Origin: Apiospora phragmitis
Lineage: Eukaryota; Ascomycota; Sordariomycetes; Amphisphaeriales; Apiosporaceae
DNA: 64,000 nt
Direction: 5' to 3'
Assembly: GCA_038363925.1 (NCBI GenBank)
Contig: JAQQWL010000003.1
Coordinates: 1,302,001 to 1,366,000 of the forward strand
Every line of letters starts with the position of its first letter. Positions within the stretch are counted from its first letter, which is position 1. Both the position numbers and the translations under genes were made by a program. Positions 47,101 to 59,300 of this stretch are shown piece by piece. The notes under the pieces were generated by a model. It saw only the letters and a list, made by a program, of their open reading frames with translations, searched no databases and was not told the origin of the DNA.

Positions 47101-47287
47101 AAGACGAGGATGAAGAAATGGGGAGGGGCACGACCACCACGACCAGACCGCCGATGAAGACCTCGAGGAGGAAGATGAAGGCGATGAGGAAGACGAGGAT
47201 GAGGAGCTCGAGGAGGAGTCGGCCGAGAGTGAAACCGGCGACACTATTGAGGCTGTCATTGTCGGAGGTCCCACGGCGCAGCACTGA
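41166..47287 (+). CDS. hir3: histone transcription regulator 3 (HIR complex, CABIN1-like), four frame breaks
   Basis: A subunit of the HIR nucleosome-assembly complex that deposits H3-H4 independently of replication and represses histone genes; nuclear. The ATG at 41166 is its own 3-nt exon. A 56-nt intron follows (41169-41224), then [20 protein letters not shown], the typical Hir3 N-terminus, and TPR-like repeats ([18 protein letters not shown]). A 53-nt intron is at 45304-45356 (GTAAGT, CTAAC). The last exon ends in a long Asp/Glu tract and [12 protein letters not shown]. The corrected length is about 2,004 aa, usual for filamentous fungi. Breaks: one extra base near 42250 (AAAA), and one missing near 44985, 45530 and 47121 (GGGG). 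The family aligns across each break, so assembly indels are the best reading. Confidence 0.9.
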
Positions 47288-50220
47288 AGGCATTGCGTGT
47301 TTCCTGTTCCTGGCTGCACTGCATAACAGATGCATTGCTCGTACACTCTCCGCATGTGTTTATTTGGTCAACTTTGGCGCCCGGGTATTGTTCGGTGTTT
47401 GAGGACTCCTGAGGGTATGAATCCATGGCGTTTCTCGGACAACTTCGGTTTTGGTGGTCTGTGAATTATTGGGTTGTCCATCACCATTACATTACATGTT
47501 GCTCTCTGTCGGCAACGATATATGATTAGATAGCAACAACAGCTGCCGCGGCCGTTCTTTTTCGTCCTCTTCATCTAGCAGCGATAGTAATGTTCAATAC
47601 GGGTCTACGAGCCACTGCCCCCGTTCTGTATATGCCTTGCATGATGTGTGGTGTTGTGTCAGGTTGGGTCTCTGTAGCGTATGCCGGTGGTTCCACTACA
47701 TATGCAAGATATCGATGCTTGTGCTTCCGCGTGTGTCGCCCTCTACTGTTATGCCTGCCAACCTGCCTGTCTAGGCATTTTTCTGCAAGCTTACACTGCC
47801 TTGGTCGAACTGAATGCATACCTTACAGCACATGAGCTAGGCGGGACGAGGTTTCTCCTCACCCACTCGGGGCAGCGGCGGCCGTATGCGCCGTACATAT
47901 TGTCATCGGTAGATAGTAAACTCGCTACACTTACCGACCTCTTGCTGGGCACACCAGCTATATGGAGGGTCTGGTTGGGCTCCCGGCAGCGCTATTATTG
48001 GCTGGCATCTCGCTGTCTCACTCTCTTTACCCAAACCAAGAGGGTGGTTGGGTGCTGCTATACTTGGCCCCCTCGCACTTAGTTTCCTTTCCTCTCCTTG
48101 GCTTGAGGTTTCAGGGGCTGGGAAAACGATGTCTTCTTTGGTCCGCGAATCAGGTATGTTTGTCCTGTCAGTTCCTCTTGGCGTTCTGATCACCGCAGGC
48201 GAACTGCCGCATGTTGGGTTTCGGCTTGCCTGAAAGGGATGGAAATAGCATCAAAATATCTTGGGAAGATGCGATCTACATGCAGTAGTCTTGGCTTGCG
48301 GCAAATGCCACTCCGCCGGGCGTGAAGCCGTCCATAGAAGAACGAGGGCTATGTTGGCTTAGTCTGTTCAGCTCCTACTGTACATACTTGGCGGCTTGTG
48401 ATGGATCTAATCGTATGCGTTTGTTCTTTCGACACCTGGTTGCCCAAGAACCATCTTCGGCACTTAGCGTCGATATTGTAGGCCGTTTCCTGTTTCGAGA
48501 CCTGGCTGGAACTCGAGTGTAGGTTAGGGTCGATCTGATGCAGGCCAAGAACTCCATCGAAGGGGTCCATGGCCAAGAGATGGGCCCCCGTCCGTAGGCA
48601 TACTGCGGTGCTACATAGGGTAAGAGGTAGGGTATCATTCCCAGGCCTGTCGCGCCGGGCGGTCTGGAAGCAGTACGCGAATCACACATCTTACATCTGA
48701 CAATGCATATGATTTCTGCGCAAGACGACTGGCTCCGGGTGGTGAGCTTGGTGAGCTGTTCCAACTCTAGGGGGACCCATTTTCCACAGTGGACCGTTGC
48801 GACTTCAAACAGCAGCAGTCCCCCCCCCCCCCCTGCTGGATATAACGGGCCGGCGGGAGCTAGACATTTGGGCGGGACCCTCCCTAGGCTTAGGGAGTTT
48901 AGCTGGTTGACCTTAGGAAAGTTGCCCAAGAAGTTGCCCAAATCGATCGAAAGAAATCGCAGATACTACGCTTGCATTAATTCCTCCTGACTCATGCTTC
49001 AACAAGAGCCCACTGCAGCAGCATAGTATTGTTTGTTTCTAAGTGGCGCTCGGCAGACATGTCAGGCGATACCTCCATTATTGTCTGACTGGCGGAACTT
49101 GCAGCAGTTGCTTGCTTTTTTATGCACGAGATGGCCAACCCCACCTGTCGGCTTGTCGGTTTTGGGGGGATCCTCGCCAGAATTGGCCCGAGATGGCAGC
49201 AGATGGGCGAACTGCAAGATGCAAGCACGGCAAGATGCGCGCAGGCAAGGCAGGGCGCTGGGCGGCATTTCAACCGCTGTGCCCTTCTTGGTCGATCCTT
49301 CCGCCCGTTTCGTGCAATGATTTTCCCTCCCCATTGCCGCGGTTCAAAACACGAACACTGAACTTGGCTGCTTGGCGGTTTGGGTTACGGTCTTCAAGAA
49401 TAGCCCGACTCCCCTTGTCGTGTTTCCTGAACCTAGTTTCCTAGCTGGCATTTCTATTTAAACATTGACACATCCCCTTGTGGCCGCCAAGTTCTTCTAG
49501 ACTCTCCTCTAGTTTGAGAGCATCTCGCCCCCCTGCTCTGAAGCTTCTGAAGACCGCCGGTATCCACACACCGCCCACGACCACACTTGCTAGGCTGTCT
49601 CCGTCTCCTGTTGTCTGCTTCGCTTCAGAGATGACTGGATGAGTCGCCAGCCAGCGAGAGTCCCCAGTATTCGCATCGAGCTTCGCACTCACCTCGCCAG
49701 GGCTGCTCCACAATGTGACCGAGCTCTCAGCTCTGCCAGCCCGGGACATTTCCACTTGTTCAGCATAGTGAGCTGCTTTGTCGTCCTACTGCAGATATAC
49801 AAATAATAACTCTCGCATGTCCTTCGTTCGATTTTCGGACACTTCTGCCGGACTTCGAAGTTGTTTGTATCAGAAAGTTGCAGCGGCGCAAAGCACAGAT
49901 TTCACAAGGCAGGGCCTCACACAACACTCACAACACCTACAGGCGAAACCTCAGGTCATTTAAACTCGATATATCCCCCTGTGCCTCCCACACATCATAT
50001 GCATACTACACTACCTTACGCACACATCCCAAAGGAGTCAGAAGCATACAGCACATGGCCTTACCCTGAGTAGTTTTACACCCATAGACTACTTGTTACT
50101 ACTGCCTACTCATACGATATAACTTCCAATTACCTAAACTTTCAACGGTCAATCAATCACCCTCGTGCTACTAGCGCCACACCCCCGAGAAAATATATTA
50201 CCTTATTCTTCCCATCAATC
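47288..50220. other. intergenic 2.9 kb, no supportable gene
   Basis: Unusually long spacer with normal composition. Frames up to 188 codons exist on the minus strand but look random. It contains a 14-base C run at 48820-48833. The part near 50220 is pyrimidine-rich, as in fungal promoters. Confidence 0.4.
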
Positions 50221-50847
50221 ATGTCTCTGCCACGCTCGACCCGGCCGTTCTCCACCACCACTGGCGTGTACCCAGCCTATCTTCCCCAACTGCATAGGGC
50301 CAGTCGCGTTGAAAAGAAGCTGTACGTTCAGACTAACCCCCCGTCCCATTTCTCTTTCCCTCTTTCCTCTTTTTTTCGGCAACAATATCGTACGGTTTTG
50401 CAACGAGAAAAAACTAGAAGAGAGAAAACGCAGCTTCAAAATGTGCGCCAACAAGATGCTGACCATGAAAAGGGTTCCCGTCGCAGTCGCAACTGTGGGC
50501 ATTGGTTAGTACCTCCCTCCTTGCTTATTCCTCCCCCCTCGATTGCCTGAACAGGCAAAAGGAGGGTCCCACTCCCCCTTCAGCCGCCTAGCTCTGGTCT
50601 GGGGGAGCCAAACAAACAAAAAAAATACCCGAGGCTAACACGATTTCCTCCAGGATACGGCGTCGTCAAGTACAAGCAATTCCATACCGAGCAGCAAGCC
50701 GCTGCTCAATTCAGCCCTTCGCCCTCGGCGCCCGACGCGGCCAAGGCTCATGCGGAAAACCTCATGGACACCTACGGCGATCGCTCGAGCTTGGCCGAGC
50801 TCGAGGCCGCGGTGAAACACTACGAGACCAGCGGGCCGAGGAAATGA
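50221..50847 (+). CDS. small conserved-looking protein, probable mitochondrial
   Basis: Three exons fit: 50221-50321, 50434-50504 and 50654-50847, with matching phases, 121 aa. The start MSLPRSTRPFSTTTGVYPAY is Arg/Ser/Thr-rich without acids, like a mitochondrial targeting peptide. It is followed by a short hydrophobic segment (VPVAVATVGIGYGVV), a possible inner-membrane span, and an amphipathic, charged tail (LMDTYGDRSSLAELEAAVKH). I do not recognise a named family; small respiratory-chain accessory or mitochondrial organisation proteins look like this. The middle exon has alternative ATGs in frame (MCANKM, MLTM), which could be the start if the first exon is not used. No frame breaks were found. 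Confidence 0.65.
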
Positions 50848-52176
50848 GTGAGGGGAAGTCGGAAGTCAGAGTCCAATGGCTGGCCCAAACTTTCTGCTTC
50901 TCCATTCGGAACAGCGACAACAGCATGACTGGTTGCTGCATTTGAAAGCAACACCGGGCGCATGACGCACACGAAAAAGTTTACCACGAACATTTGTTAT
51001 TATGGAATTTGGGGCGGACAATTTGGTTTGCCCCTTGGGAGGTTTATAACGGCCTGGCGTTTTCCGGGCGGTCTTCAATTTTGGTTCAGCGATATCCCCT
51101 GAGCGCTTGATTTTCACATACCAGCGCTTCAGATGTTGTTGCTTGGAGGGCATAGATTCTAGAAGGACAAGTTTGGGTTCGGCATCTACAAACTTTATGG
51201 AGGAAATTAACGGCGTTTTTACGACCGTTGGGTACTTACTAGGGCAACACGGCGATCGGAAAAGATTATGGTATTACATAGATGAACAACCTCTGGAATC
51301 GAATGTCAATTCGCATTTTTAAACATCACTACGTTCTTTGAAGCCCATTGCGAAAGCTGGTATTGCTGCTATCAATTGATCAGGAAACAGCCCAGTACGA
51401 TGATCTCTGCACTAATTGATGAGTTGCAGGAAGCACGCCGCGGATGTCAAGTCGGCGCAGCAGCACTTTATAAAAAAAAGCAAAGTGCCCCCTCCTTCCT
51501 AAAGGGGGAAACCGTTGAAACCAACTTACGCAATCGGACCCGGTGGCCAACCTGGACATCAGTCGCATTTCCAGCAACCAAATCAATTATGGTGCATCAA
51601 TCAATCGCAATGGCCCGCGTCGCTGCCATCGATTTTGCTTGTTGGTTACAGCCTTTCCAGTGTTCTGATTCGCTCTTTCAGGTTGAAGTCTTGACCCAAC
51701 CAGTAACACTGCGCTCAGCCGGGATAGCGACAGCAGGCACGCGAGGAAGTTCATAATGCTTCTTGCTGGTGATTGGCTACATGCGCGAATAGGGCAAACG
51801 GGATTGCTCCCCTGCGCCTTTAGCAACCAGTTTCGATGTGAAGTTCGTCAAGGCCGCAGCAGGCTGCCGGAACCCGTGGGACAAAACGGCTCTGTCTCAC
51901 ATCGACCAGACAACAAGCTCACTGTCTGGAGACGACCTCATTCGGGAGGAGTGCCTGCCATTGAACGGTGCTTTCATTGACCTCTGTCTTCAATCAACTC
52001 AACGCCAGGTCAAATAATTGTACAGGAACGAAGTACAAAACATCATCTTTTCACGCTCTTTCCCTGCTCACATCTGCACCCTTAATGAGCCTCACCTCCC
52101 TCAATATCAATTTCAGCATCAGCAGTCTACCCGGGTTTCACATGGAGCTCTGCCAATTACGCAACCAACCAAAAGC
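50848..52176. other. intergenic 1.3 kb
   Basis: 3' flank of the small protein gene and promoter of the DUF4188 gene. Short frames only; nothing supportable. Confidence 0.45.
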
Positions 52177-53420
52177 ATGATGAAGTTCTCACCAATGTTA
52201 AAAGCGTATGCTTGGCCCTCCAAGGGTCAAGGCAACAGCAATGGACCCAAGATCCTCAATTACAACGTATGTGATTCTTTCTGGCCGAGAATCATGAATC
52301 AGCGACATCGATTCAGTCCTCAAATAACATATTTATCCAGTTCCTGCGGGACAACTTCACCATCTCGACCTGGCTGGCAATGGGTGCCGCGGCCCAATGC
52401 CTGCTCGCGGCCTGTCTGCCGCTCCGGTACGCCCTGTTGCCGGCCCCGGCCCTGCTGCTCTGCCGATTGGTCAAGACCCTCCTCATGACCGCCGGTCTGG
52501 TCCCGCACGACCTGGCTGGGGATGTCATCCACGGCAAGTATACGGCGCAGGTGCCCGGCCCCAACGGCGCCATGCCGGCTTCGCCCTCCCAAAACGGCGT
52601 CTGTTTGCTCATGCTGGGTGCGCGATCTAGTCAGTATGTGTTGCCTCTCTTTAGTCCTCACTCATTCCTGCGCCCTGAACTTTCCAAGCCCGTTCAACTT
52701 CGTAAAAATAGGAGGGAACCTCTTGCTGACTCTAGGTCAAATATAACAGCCCTCTGGGTACATTTTCGCCAGGTCTGAGAAAGGTTGGAGACTACCTGGA
52801 GAAAATGCGTGCTTCTCTTGAGGACGGGAACAAAAATGGTAGCAATGGCTGTAGGTCTCAATCCTAGGCACCTGTATAATACGTTATGAGCTCACACAGG
52901 TTGCCACCATCCTCTTCAGTTCTCTGCCAGACCACGTTTCTCTCCGCCAACGAGAGGTACACCGGAAGCCAGCTCATGATGCTGTGCTACTTCCGGTCCG
53001 CCGACGACGCCCACGCCTTCGCTCACGGCCCTCTCCACCGCGAGGCCTGGGCATGGTGGTTCGACATCACCAAGAAGTACCCGCATCTCAGCATCCGGCA
53101 CGAGCTCTACGACGTGCCGGCGGGCCACTGGGAGAATGTCTATGTCAACAGCCACCCAGCGGGCTTAGGTAAGTCTCCCCCACTTATCTCCCTCTCCTTT
53201 CTCTTACATTTGCCTGTTGCCCCAAACGGTGATCCGATGATGAACAGGAGCTGATCTGGCAATACGGTATACAGCGGGTATGAATGCGCTGGTGAGATGC
53301 AATGGCGGCTGGACGAGACCTCTCTTCGATGCCAGCAAGATGAACCTGAGAACGACGATGGGCCGTCTTGGTCATACCGATGGCACCGACAACGAGAAGT
53401 ATGGTCCGGAGCCCTACTGA
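52177..53420 (+). CDS. DUF4188 / Af470-like monooxygenase-fold protein
   Basis: Five exons fit with all phases matching: 52177-52266, 52341-52633, 52750-52850, 52920-53168 and 53248-53420, 301 aa. The N-terminal half has two hydrophobic stretches (WLAMGAAAQCLLAACLPL, and LLPAPALLLCRLVKTLLM), probable membrane segments. The C-terminal half matches the DUF4188 dimeric alpha/beta-barrel fold: HPLGTFSPG, QTTFLSANERYTGSQLM, YFRSADDAHAFAHGPLHREA, WWFDITKKYPHLSIRHELYD and GHWENVYVNSHP. Related proteins include the fumagillin-pathway polyketide monooxygenase, but many DUF4188 genes are solitary and of unknown role. No polyketide or terpene genes are nearby. The acceptor at 52919 (CTTCAG) was chosen over 52900 because it keeps the frame and gives the conserved GFLxQTT order. 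Confidence 0.8.
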
Positions 53421-54627
53421 GAAGTGACCAAGACACGTGGACGTGGGCGCGGGAAGAGAGGGGAGAAGAGAGACTTTGCTAAGAACTCGCTGAATACATC
53501 CACCATAGCTTTATGTTGATTGTGTAGTGGCATCCTATCCTACTTGACTTGGGAAGAATGCCTCTCGATGATGGGGCGCGCAATTCAGTATCTTCCCATT
53601 GCTTATTCTTGGCATCGCCAATGCCTTAGTTGACCATTGAGCTGATCGCACATTGGGTAATGGTACTCCGTACTGTCGTGTAACTAACCGCGTCAAGCTG
53701 AAATGATGGCACCACCCACCCTTGAGGGCCACTGCTCCGACGATATTTATCTGGGCGCTCCTTTTGCTCGAACGATAGCCTATCGGGAATGACCGCGATG
53801 TACTCACTTTGACCCGGTATGTTGCATTTCTGGGGCTCGAGGCGCCTCGTTGGCTGCTCCTCCGAGGTGGCTGCTATGATCATCATCAGACTCGCTGCAA
53901 GCAAGAGACTGAAAAAGCTTCAAATTCATTGCCTATTGGGCATGAGGTGCGAATGGACAGTAAAGTTCTCACATTGGTCGAAAAAGGGTTGCTATTATCA
54001 CGGCCTCAGCGTCGGGTCGAGCGTCGTCGTAGTTATCGGCCGTCTGCTCTATGCCCAGGGCGGTGGAGGTTTACCAAGTTTACCCCGGTATCCCTACCAA
54101 GGAGGTACTCGCTCGGCCGACCCATCACCCTGGTATTTCCTCTGCCGCCTAACGACGAGGCCTTCGACGGGGACGGGCTCTACTCCGAGTCCAGGGCCGG
54201 GCTGGAGACATGGTTCGATCGGTACCGTTCCGAGGGCTGGCTAATCAAGCCCAATCCATCGCATCGTCCCAGCTTAATACTTCATTTGTGTCTTGATGTG
54301 TCCATACGCTTGCCTCGGGCACGCGCCGCAATCTCAGCCAGGGAGCGTGGCACCGAGGAGCTTTATCACGAATTCACTAAAGGAACTCTGCGCTTCCTCC
54401 ACGGCACATGCCGGCTCACGGTCAGTCCTGTTGCCCGCTGAACGCATGCAAACTGGCTATGTCTGGACGGTAGCGGGACCATGTCCCCCTTGAAGCATGT
54501 GCGCGACCGACGTGCACATGGTTGCCATCGAAATGGTGGATGTATACGCTACAACGGCTGGAAATCCGCGAACACTGGCCCTTCGAAGGATGTACACACG
54601 CAACTGATAGTCTGTGCAAGTAAGTAC
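53421..54627. other. intergenic 1.2 kb, possible decayed coding trace
   Basis: A plus-strand frame (53809-54441) includes a reasonably coding-like stretch around 54080-54240 (PLPPNDEAFDGDGLYSESRA), but no start, domain or intron structure could be supported. Confidence 0.3.
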
Positions 54628-54879
54628 CTACTCAGGCGACATGCATGTTAATAACAATACTGCCTCATAAAGTACGGCACGCACATCTACCGTCGAGACC
54701 GTATTAACTGCTCCGTCGGCGAGCAAGGTATCAATTGCATCAACATTCGATGCCGAAGCTGCAAACGAGGCACCTGTCGATGCTGCACAGGCAGCGCAGG
54801 CGGCCGCCTGCGCAGCTGCGCAAGCGAACAAGGCCGCAGCACAAGCAGCAGAGTAAATGAGCCAAATCCACAAGTTCAT
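54628..54879 (-). CDS. small Ala/Cys-rich hypothetical protein
   Basis: An 83-aa frame begins MNLWIWLIYSAACAAALFAC, a hydrophobic start like a signal peptide, followed by an alanine/cysteine-rich run and a Ser/Val/Asp-rich end. A GTAAGT just upstream of this ATG, with a CGCAG about 75 bp on, offers another model in which the hydrophobic segment is intronic and the start is further upstream. I recognise no family. It lies about 150 bp from the tRNA cluster. Confidence 0.3.
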   Translation of the reverse strand: MNLWIWLIYSAACAAALFACAAAQAAACAACAASTGASFAASASNVDAIDTLLADGAVNTVSTVDVRAVLYEAVLLLTCMSPE

Positions 54880-55026
54880 CTCAAGAGATGCTACTATTCG
54901 AACTTACTCCAAGATGGCATTTTAGGAGAGGTTGCAATAGAATCCAGGAAGTATGATTTCCAAGTCTAAGCGTTGATAGCATGCAGATTGGGTCGAAGGC
55001 AAAGAGGGGAAAAAAAGAAATTATGT

Positions 55027-55111
55027 AGCTCGTGCCCTGGATCGAACAGGGGTTGCCAGAATTTTGATGTTTAGTCAGAATCTGGAGTGATAGCCACTAC
55101 ACTACACAAGC
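55027..55111 (-). tRNA. tRNA-Gln (CTG) with 13-nt intron
   Basis: The minus strand folds as acceptor GCTTGTG/CACGAGC (one G-U pair), a D-arm with AGTGTAGTGG, anticodon stem CCAGA/TCTGG around loop TTCTGA-T, and T-arm CCCTG-TTCGATC-CAGGG. A 13-nt intron sits after position 37, the canonical place. The anticodon is CTG. Confidence 0.85.
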
Positions 55112-55921
55112 TTTAGCGGTGATGCAGCTTCAGCTTGTCACATTATATAAACACCAGACCGCACGGCTCATTCCCGAGTACTGGTCGAGGCCCGTGTACG
55201 AGATGGCTATTCTTCTTTTTTCTTGGCTTCACCCACAGCTGCCGACCATGTCCGTCCCCGACCTCACCAAAGACCTCAACTGTTATATTCTTCGCACGGC
55301 GAGGGATGAGGCGAGGTATCCCATAGTGTTAGAACCGGGCTATATCCGCCCCAAGGGCTTCCTGGCACGCTCGGGGATGGCTCCGGCAGGGCGGAATTGC
55401 TTCAAGGAGGCGACCGTGGCAACCGGGACTGAAGGCCAGAGCTGGTTGGTGTTATAGTTTCTCATCAAGCTCATGAAGTTTGTCAAACCGATGGGAGTTT
55501 CATGGTGCATGGGTTGGATCAGCTTTAACGAATGCAGTCAACCAGCTTTTTCCGTGATCTACAATTGATATGCAATCAATACCACTACGCCCGAGCACAG
55601 ATGACATACACTTTGCATTTTTAAGATTCTCTGTGATACGCGTCTCACTCAGTACTGTAACCTTTACCATGGGATGGTAAGCCCCTATCGGCTGTCGGAG
55701 GCCAAGTTGGGCGGGCGACCGACCGCGCGGGCAATAAAAAGTATAGATTCAGCTTCCGTCGCCGATCGACCTTGAATGAGGAATGCCTTGCAGTTGATGC
55801 GCGACGAAAGAGAACTGGAGGGGCTTTCGTCTTTGGACACTAACAAAAACGGGGGAGGATGAGGATCCAAAAAAGAAAAACTTCTCGACGATGGTGAGGA
55901 GAGAAGCAAAAGGAAATCAAG
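55112..55921. other. spacer between tRNA genes
   Basis: 0.8 kb with short frames only. A minus-strand 74-codon frame (55685-55909) is low complexity and not accepted. Confidence 0.4.
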
Positions 55922-56006
55922 TGGAGAGGCTGGGAATCGAACCCAGAACCTTTTCCATGCGTGTTGACCATGCTAAGGAAACGTCATACCACTAGACCAC
56001 ATCCCC
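55922..56006 (-). tRNA. tRNA-Ala (AGC) with 13-nt intron
   Basis: Acceptor GGGGATG/CCTCTCC includes the G3-U70 pair that marks alanine tRNAs, with a mismatch at 6-67. The D-arm has GTCTAGTGGTATGAC. Anticodon stem TTTCC/GGAAA surrounds loop TTAGCA-T with a 13-nt intron after position 37. The T-arm is CTGGG-TTCGATT-CCCAG. Confidence 0.8.
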
Positions 56007-56281
56007 TAATTTGTTGAAGATGAGAGCTCTTATGATAGTCTATACTGTATGGCTGTCTGGTGGTTGGAAGCAGTGCAAGCTATTCAACACTGTCTGTCCA
56101 ATTTTGGGATTGGGTTAGGGCTAGACTCCATTAGCGCCCGACCCAGAACTCGCCGATTGATTGGCCCGTGCTGAAGTTCAGGGGGTCAAAAAGAATATCC
56201 ACCAAGGTATCCCACGATAGCATCTCCTCTGAAGGAGTGCAAAAGAAGTAAGCAAAAAAAAGATTTCATTTGGTTATCTCT

Positions 56282-56352
56282 TGCACTAGCCGCGAATCGA
56301 ACGCGGGGCCCATCGATGGCAACGATGGATTTTACCACTAAACCACTAGTGC
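56282..56352 (-). tRNA. tRNA-Gly (GCC)
   Basis: Acceptor GCACTAG/CTAGTGC is perfect. The D-arm has GTTTAGTGG. Anticodon stem CATCG/CGATG surrounds loop TTGCCAT. The T-arm has TTCGATT. 71 nt, no intron, followed by the A discriminator. Confidence 0.92.
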
Positions 56353-59300
56353 CTAGGGGTAGAAACAGAACGGAATGAAAGAGTTGCCGTTATTACGCTA
56401 TATAATCGACGTTTCCGAGGTGGGCGCCGAATGAGGTTGCCAAGGTCCTCGGCTTTGGCTTCTTCCCACATCACGGCTGGCATTGGCTGGTGAAGGCGGT
56501 GATAGAAGGGGTCAGTCAGTCAGTAAGAGATGGATAATATGTGAAACGACTCGATGCCTTTCATCATCATCACTCCCACGGGCAAATCGTTTTGCTGAGA
56601 TGCCTTGGGTTTCTACTATTGGACGTCTTTCGTATCATCAACCCAATGTTTAGCCACAATACCCCATTGGCTCAAATCAAAGGGATGTCAGGCAAAGGAG
56701 GACACAGACTAGGTCCCCGTCAGGCATGGGGCTCACAACAGTGCATTCAACGTTTATCCAGCAGTCATAACGCTCTCTACTAGCCGTTTGTGTAAATATG
56801 AGACGCGGCTTCATGCAGTGCACCAAGTTGTTTACCAAGGCAAGCCTCGGTAAACGGAGGTTTAAAATTCGCATCGTGGCAAATGAGAATACTATACAGT
56901 CAATACGGGAGCGTACTATTTGGTTATATACTAGGCAGGATGGGCGAATACACATCGATGTCACAATGTTGACCAGGGAATAGTACTCAATGCAGTAGGG
57001 TGGTATTATCAAGATAAGACATGCTTGGTCGACAGGGAAGTTGCTGTTCCTGTCATCCACGGCTAAACACAACCGTTCCCCCTATTGCCCTGGGAGCGTT
57101 CTTGTCTGGGGCCGGCTTCGCTAAATCCTGCCGGATATTGCTGTCGGCTCCCGACTGGCTCTCTTAGACCAACACTAACAGAGTAAGTAGGTAGGTACCC
57201 AGGGCAAGACCCTGGTCTCCTTATCCATCGGAAAGAGTACATGATGTTCTTTTGTCATGCTCGTTCGATGGTTCAAACCTAATAAAGACCACCCGCAGTA
57301 GCAAATGCATCGAATAACACTATAGCAAGTCAAGCTCTGTATTTAATACCAGTGTAATCAACAACAAGACTTAACACTAGGTAAAGAAGTAATTATCGTC
57401 TAGTTTAGATATAATGCTGAACAATGGCGAGCATATTACCAAAAAGGAGAAAGCAACGCTTAATGACTGTAATTGGATACACCGAGTCTGCTGCGGTATC
57501 CGAGGCCAGCTGGGTATAATGAGCTGACTCGGATCAGTTTTGCAGTGAGAAAGTAATGGGTCTGTTCGTTGCGAATCTTCTACCATCTTGGTCCAACGAC
57601 TTACAGAGCGCAATAGTGCCGAATCGGAAGTTTGCACGGTAGTATACAAACGTGTAGGCTTAGTCACAAAAGCCAAGGCCGTGTTTCGTTGCCGGGGAAA
57701 GAGACCGGACATTCGTGTGGATGAGTTGTATGTCGAGGTCGAACATCTGGCTTGCCAATCGAGATTGGTGGCTCTCTACCCATGCGAATCGTATCGCCAA
57801 GATAGGGGTAGGAACTTCAGTATCAGGGTCTCTATATTTCGACTTGTTGATTCTTTCGAGCCCATGATGATAGTACAACAAAGATTGTACCGTAATTCCC
57901 TTCAAAGCCCTCTGATTCTGGTTTGTACGTAGCTTCAAACAGCCAAGCTGCACGTCTTCACAGCAGCCGACGCTACAAGTGCTGGATCCGCCACAGTGCA
58001 TGTTCCACCAACCATCTATGGGGGATGGGCGATTTCTGCATCGTCGATGTGACCGACGACTTCGCATGAACGCAGACGGGATGCTTCGTGATGACAGCTC
58101 GGCAACTCACACGGGACATAGATGTGTCAGGGGGGCCCTGAAGTCTTGGCAGAACGCCGCTCGCCCGTGAGACGGGCAGGTCTGTGATGAAGCCAACAAG
58201 CACGACATCGTGAAGAAGTTGACGGTGATGTCAAACGAGTCGAAGCCAGATATCACATTGGTCAACTTATTAAAAGCTGCAATAGAAAAGATGCCGCGGA
58301 AGCAGAAGGGACTGTTCCTCACGGCAGTGCTATATAGCCCCTTGGCCGCCCGTTGTGCAATATATTTCACCGCACTTCATGATTGGCCACGGTTGATGTA
58401 ATTGACGCATAACGGTCCGGGATAATGTGGCTGCAGGTGACCCGTATGATGTGAACTTCGTCAGACGCAGCCACCACGCCCCCAAGTTGCTGCAGCCAAC
58501 AATTTTCAATATGGGCGGTAATGGCCTGCACGTCTCAACGGGCTGAACTATGGATGGAGAGATATTGTTGCGCCGCCGAGGCTACGTGGCGCCGCAAACG
58601 GTGAGGCAATGCGAAATATAGTAGTAGCAATGAAGTACGTACGTCTAACGAATTATTCCGTTGATCCGGACGCAAGCGCTGAGAGGTCTCGGGTGTTGTT
58701 TCGACGCTCGTGGGGAGTGGTTGACAAACTTGGATTGCGTTGCAACTGGCTTTATTCTCCATGACTGGTTCGTGGAGAGCCGGGCCGTATATCCTACGCC
58801 TCTGGGTCTCTCTTCCTCTGGCGGCCCGCGACGTAACGAAGAAAGCCACCTCTTCTCGATGGGAGGGGGAAAAACAACAGTTCGAAGTGGGCATGCTGGG
58901 ATAATTGATGTCGTTTCAGTGCTAGTAGATGACCTGCATGCCCTGACCTCATCGCTTTCCAGAAGCCTTGCAATGATGCCGTTGTGCATGTAGCAAGAGC
59001 CTAATGGCCAGACGAAATCAGCCGAGATCGTCCCGTCGCGGGTTTGCATATCGTATCTCGAAGAATCTGGGATTTCAATGGCACTGTGCCGGCGATAGAC
59101 ACAAATAAGAATCAAGTGCATATATACAACCCAAGGGCTAACGGAAGTGCAAGTCGTTTAATCCCCTTGGTGGTGACTATCGGCAAAGTGAGGATAGGCA
59201 CCTGTCGGCACTCATTCTCGTTTCAACGGAGATGGTCAGCAAGGCCACATGGCGGCTGCCAACGTCGCAATGTCATGGAGGAAGCATCCCACTGGATGAC

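Noticed and set aside
41166..47287. Programmed ribosomal frameshifting in HIR3
   Set aside because: Four sites of mixed direction without common slippery sequence; not a pattern known for this family.
53809..54441. 210-codon plus-strand frame
   Set aside because: Partly coding-like but without start context, domain or introns; mentioned only as a possible trace.
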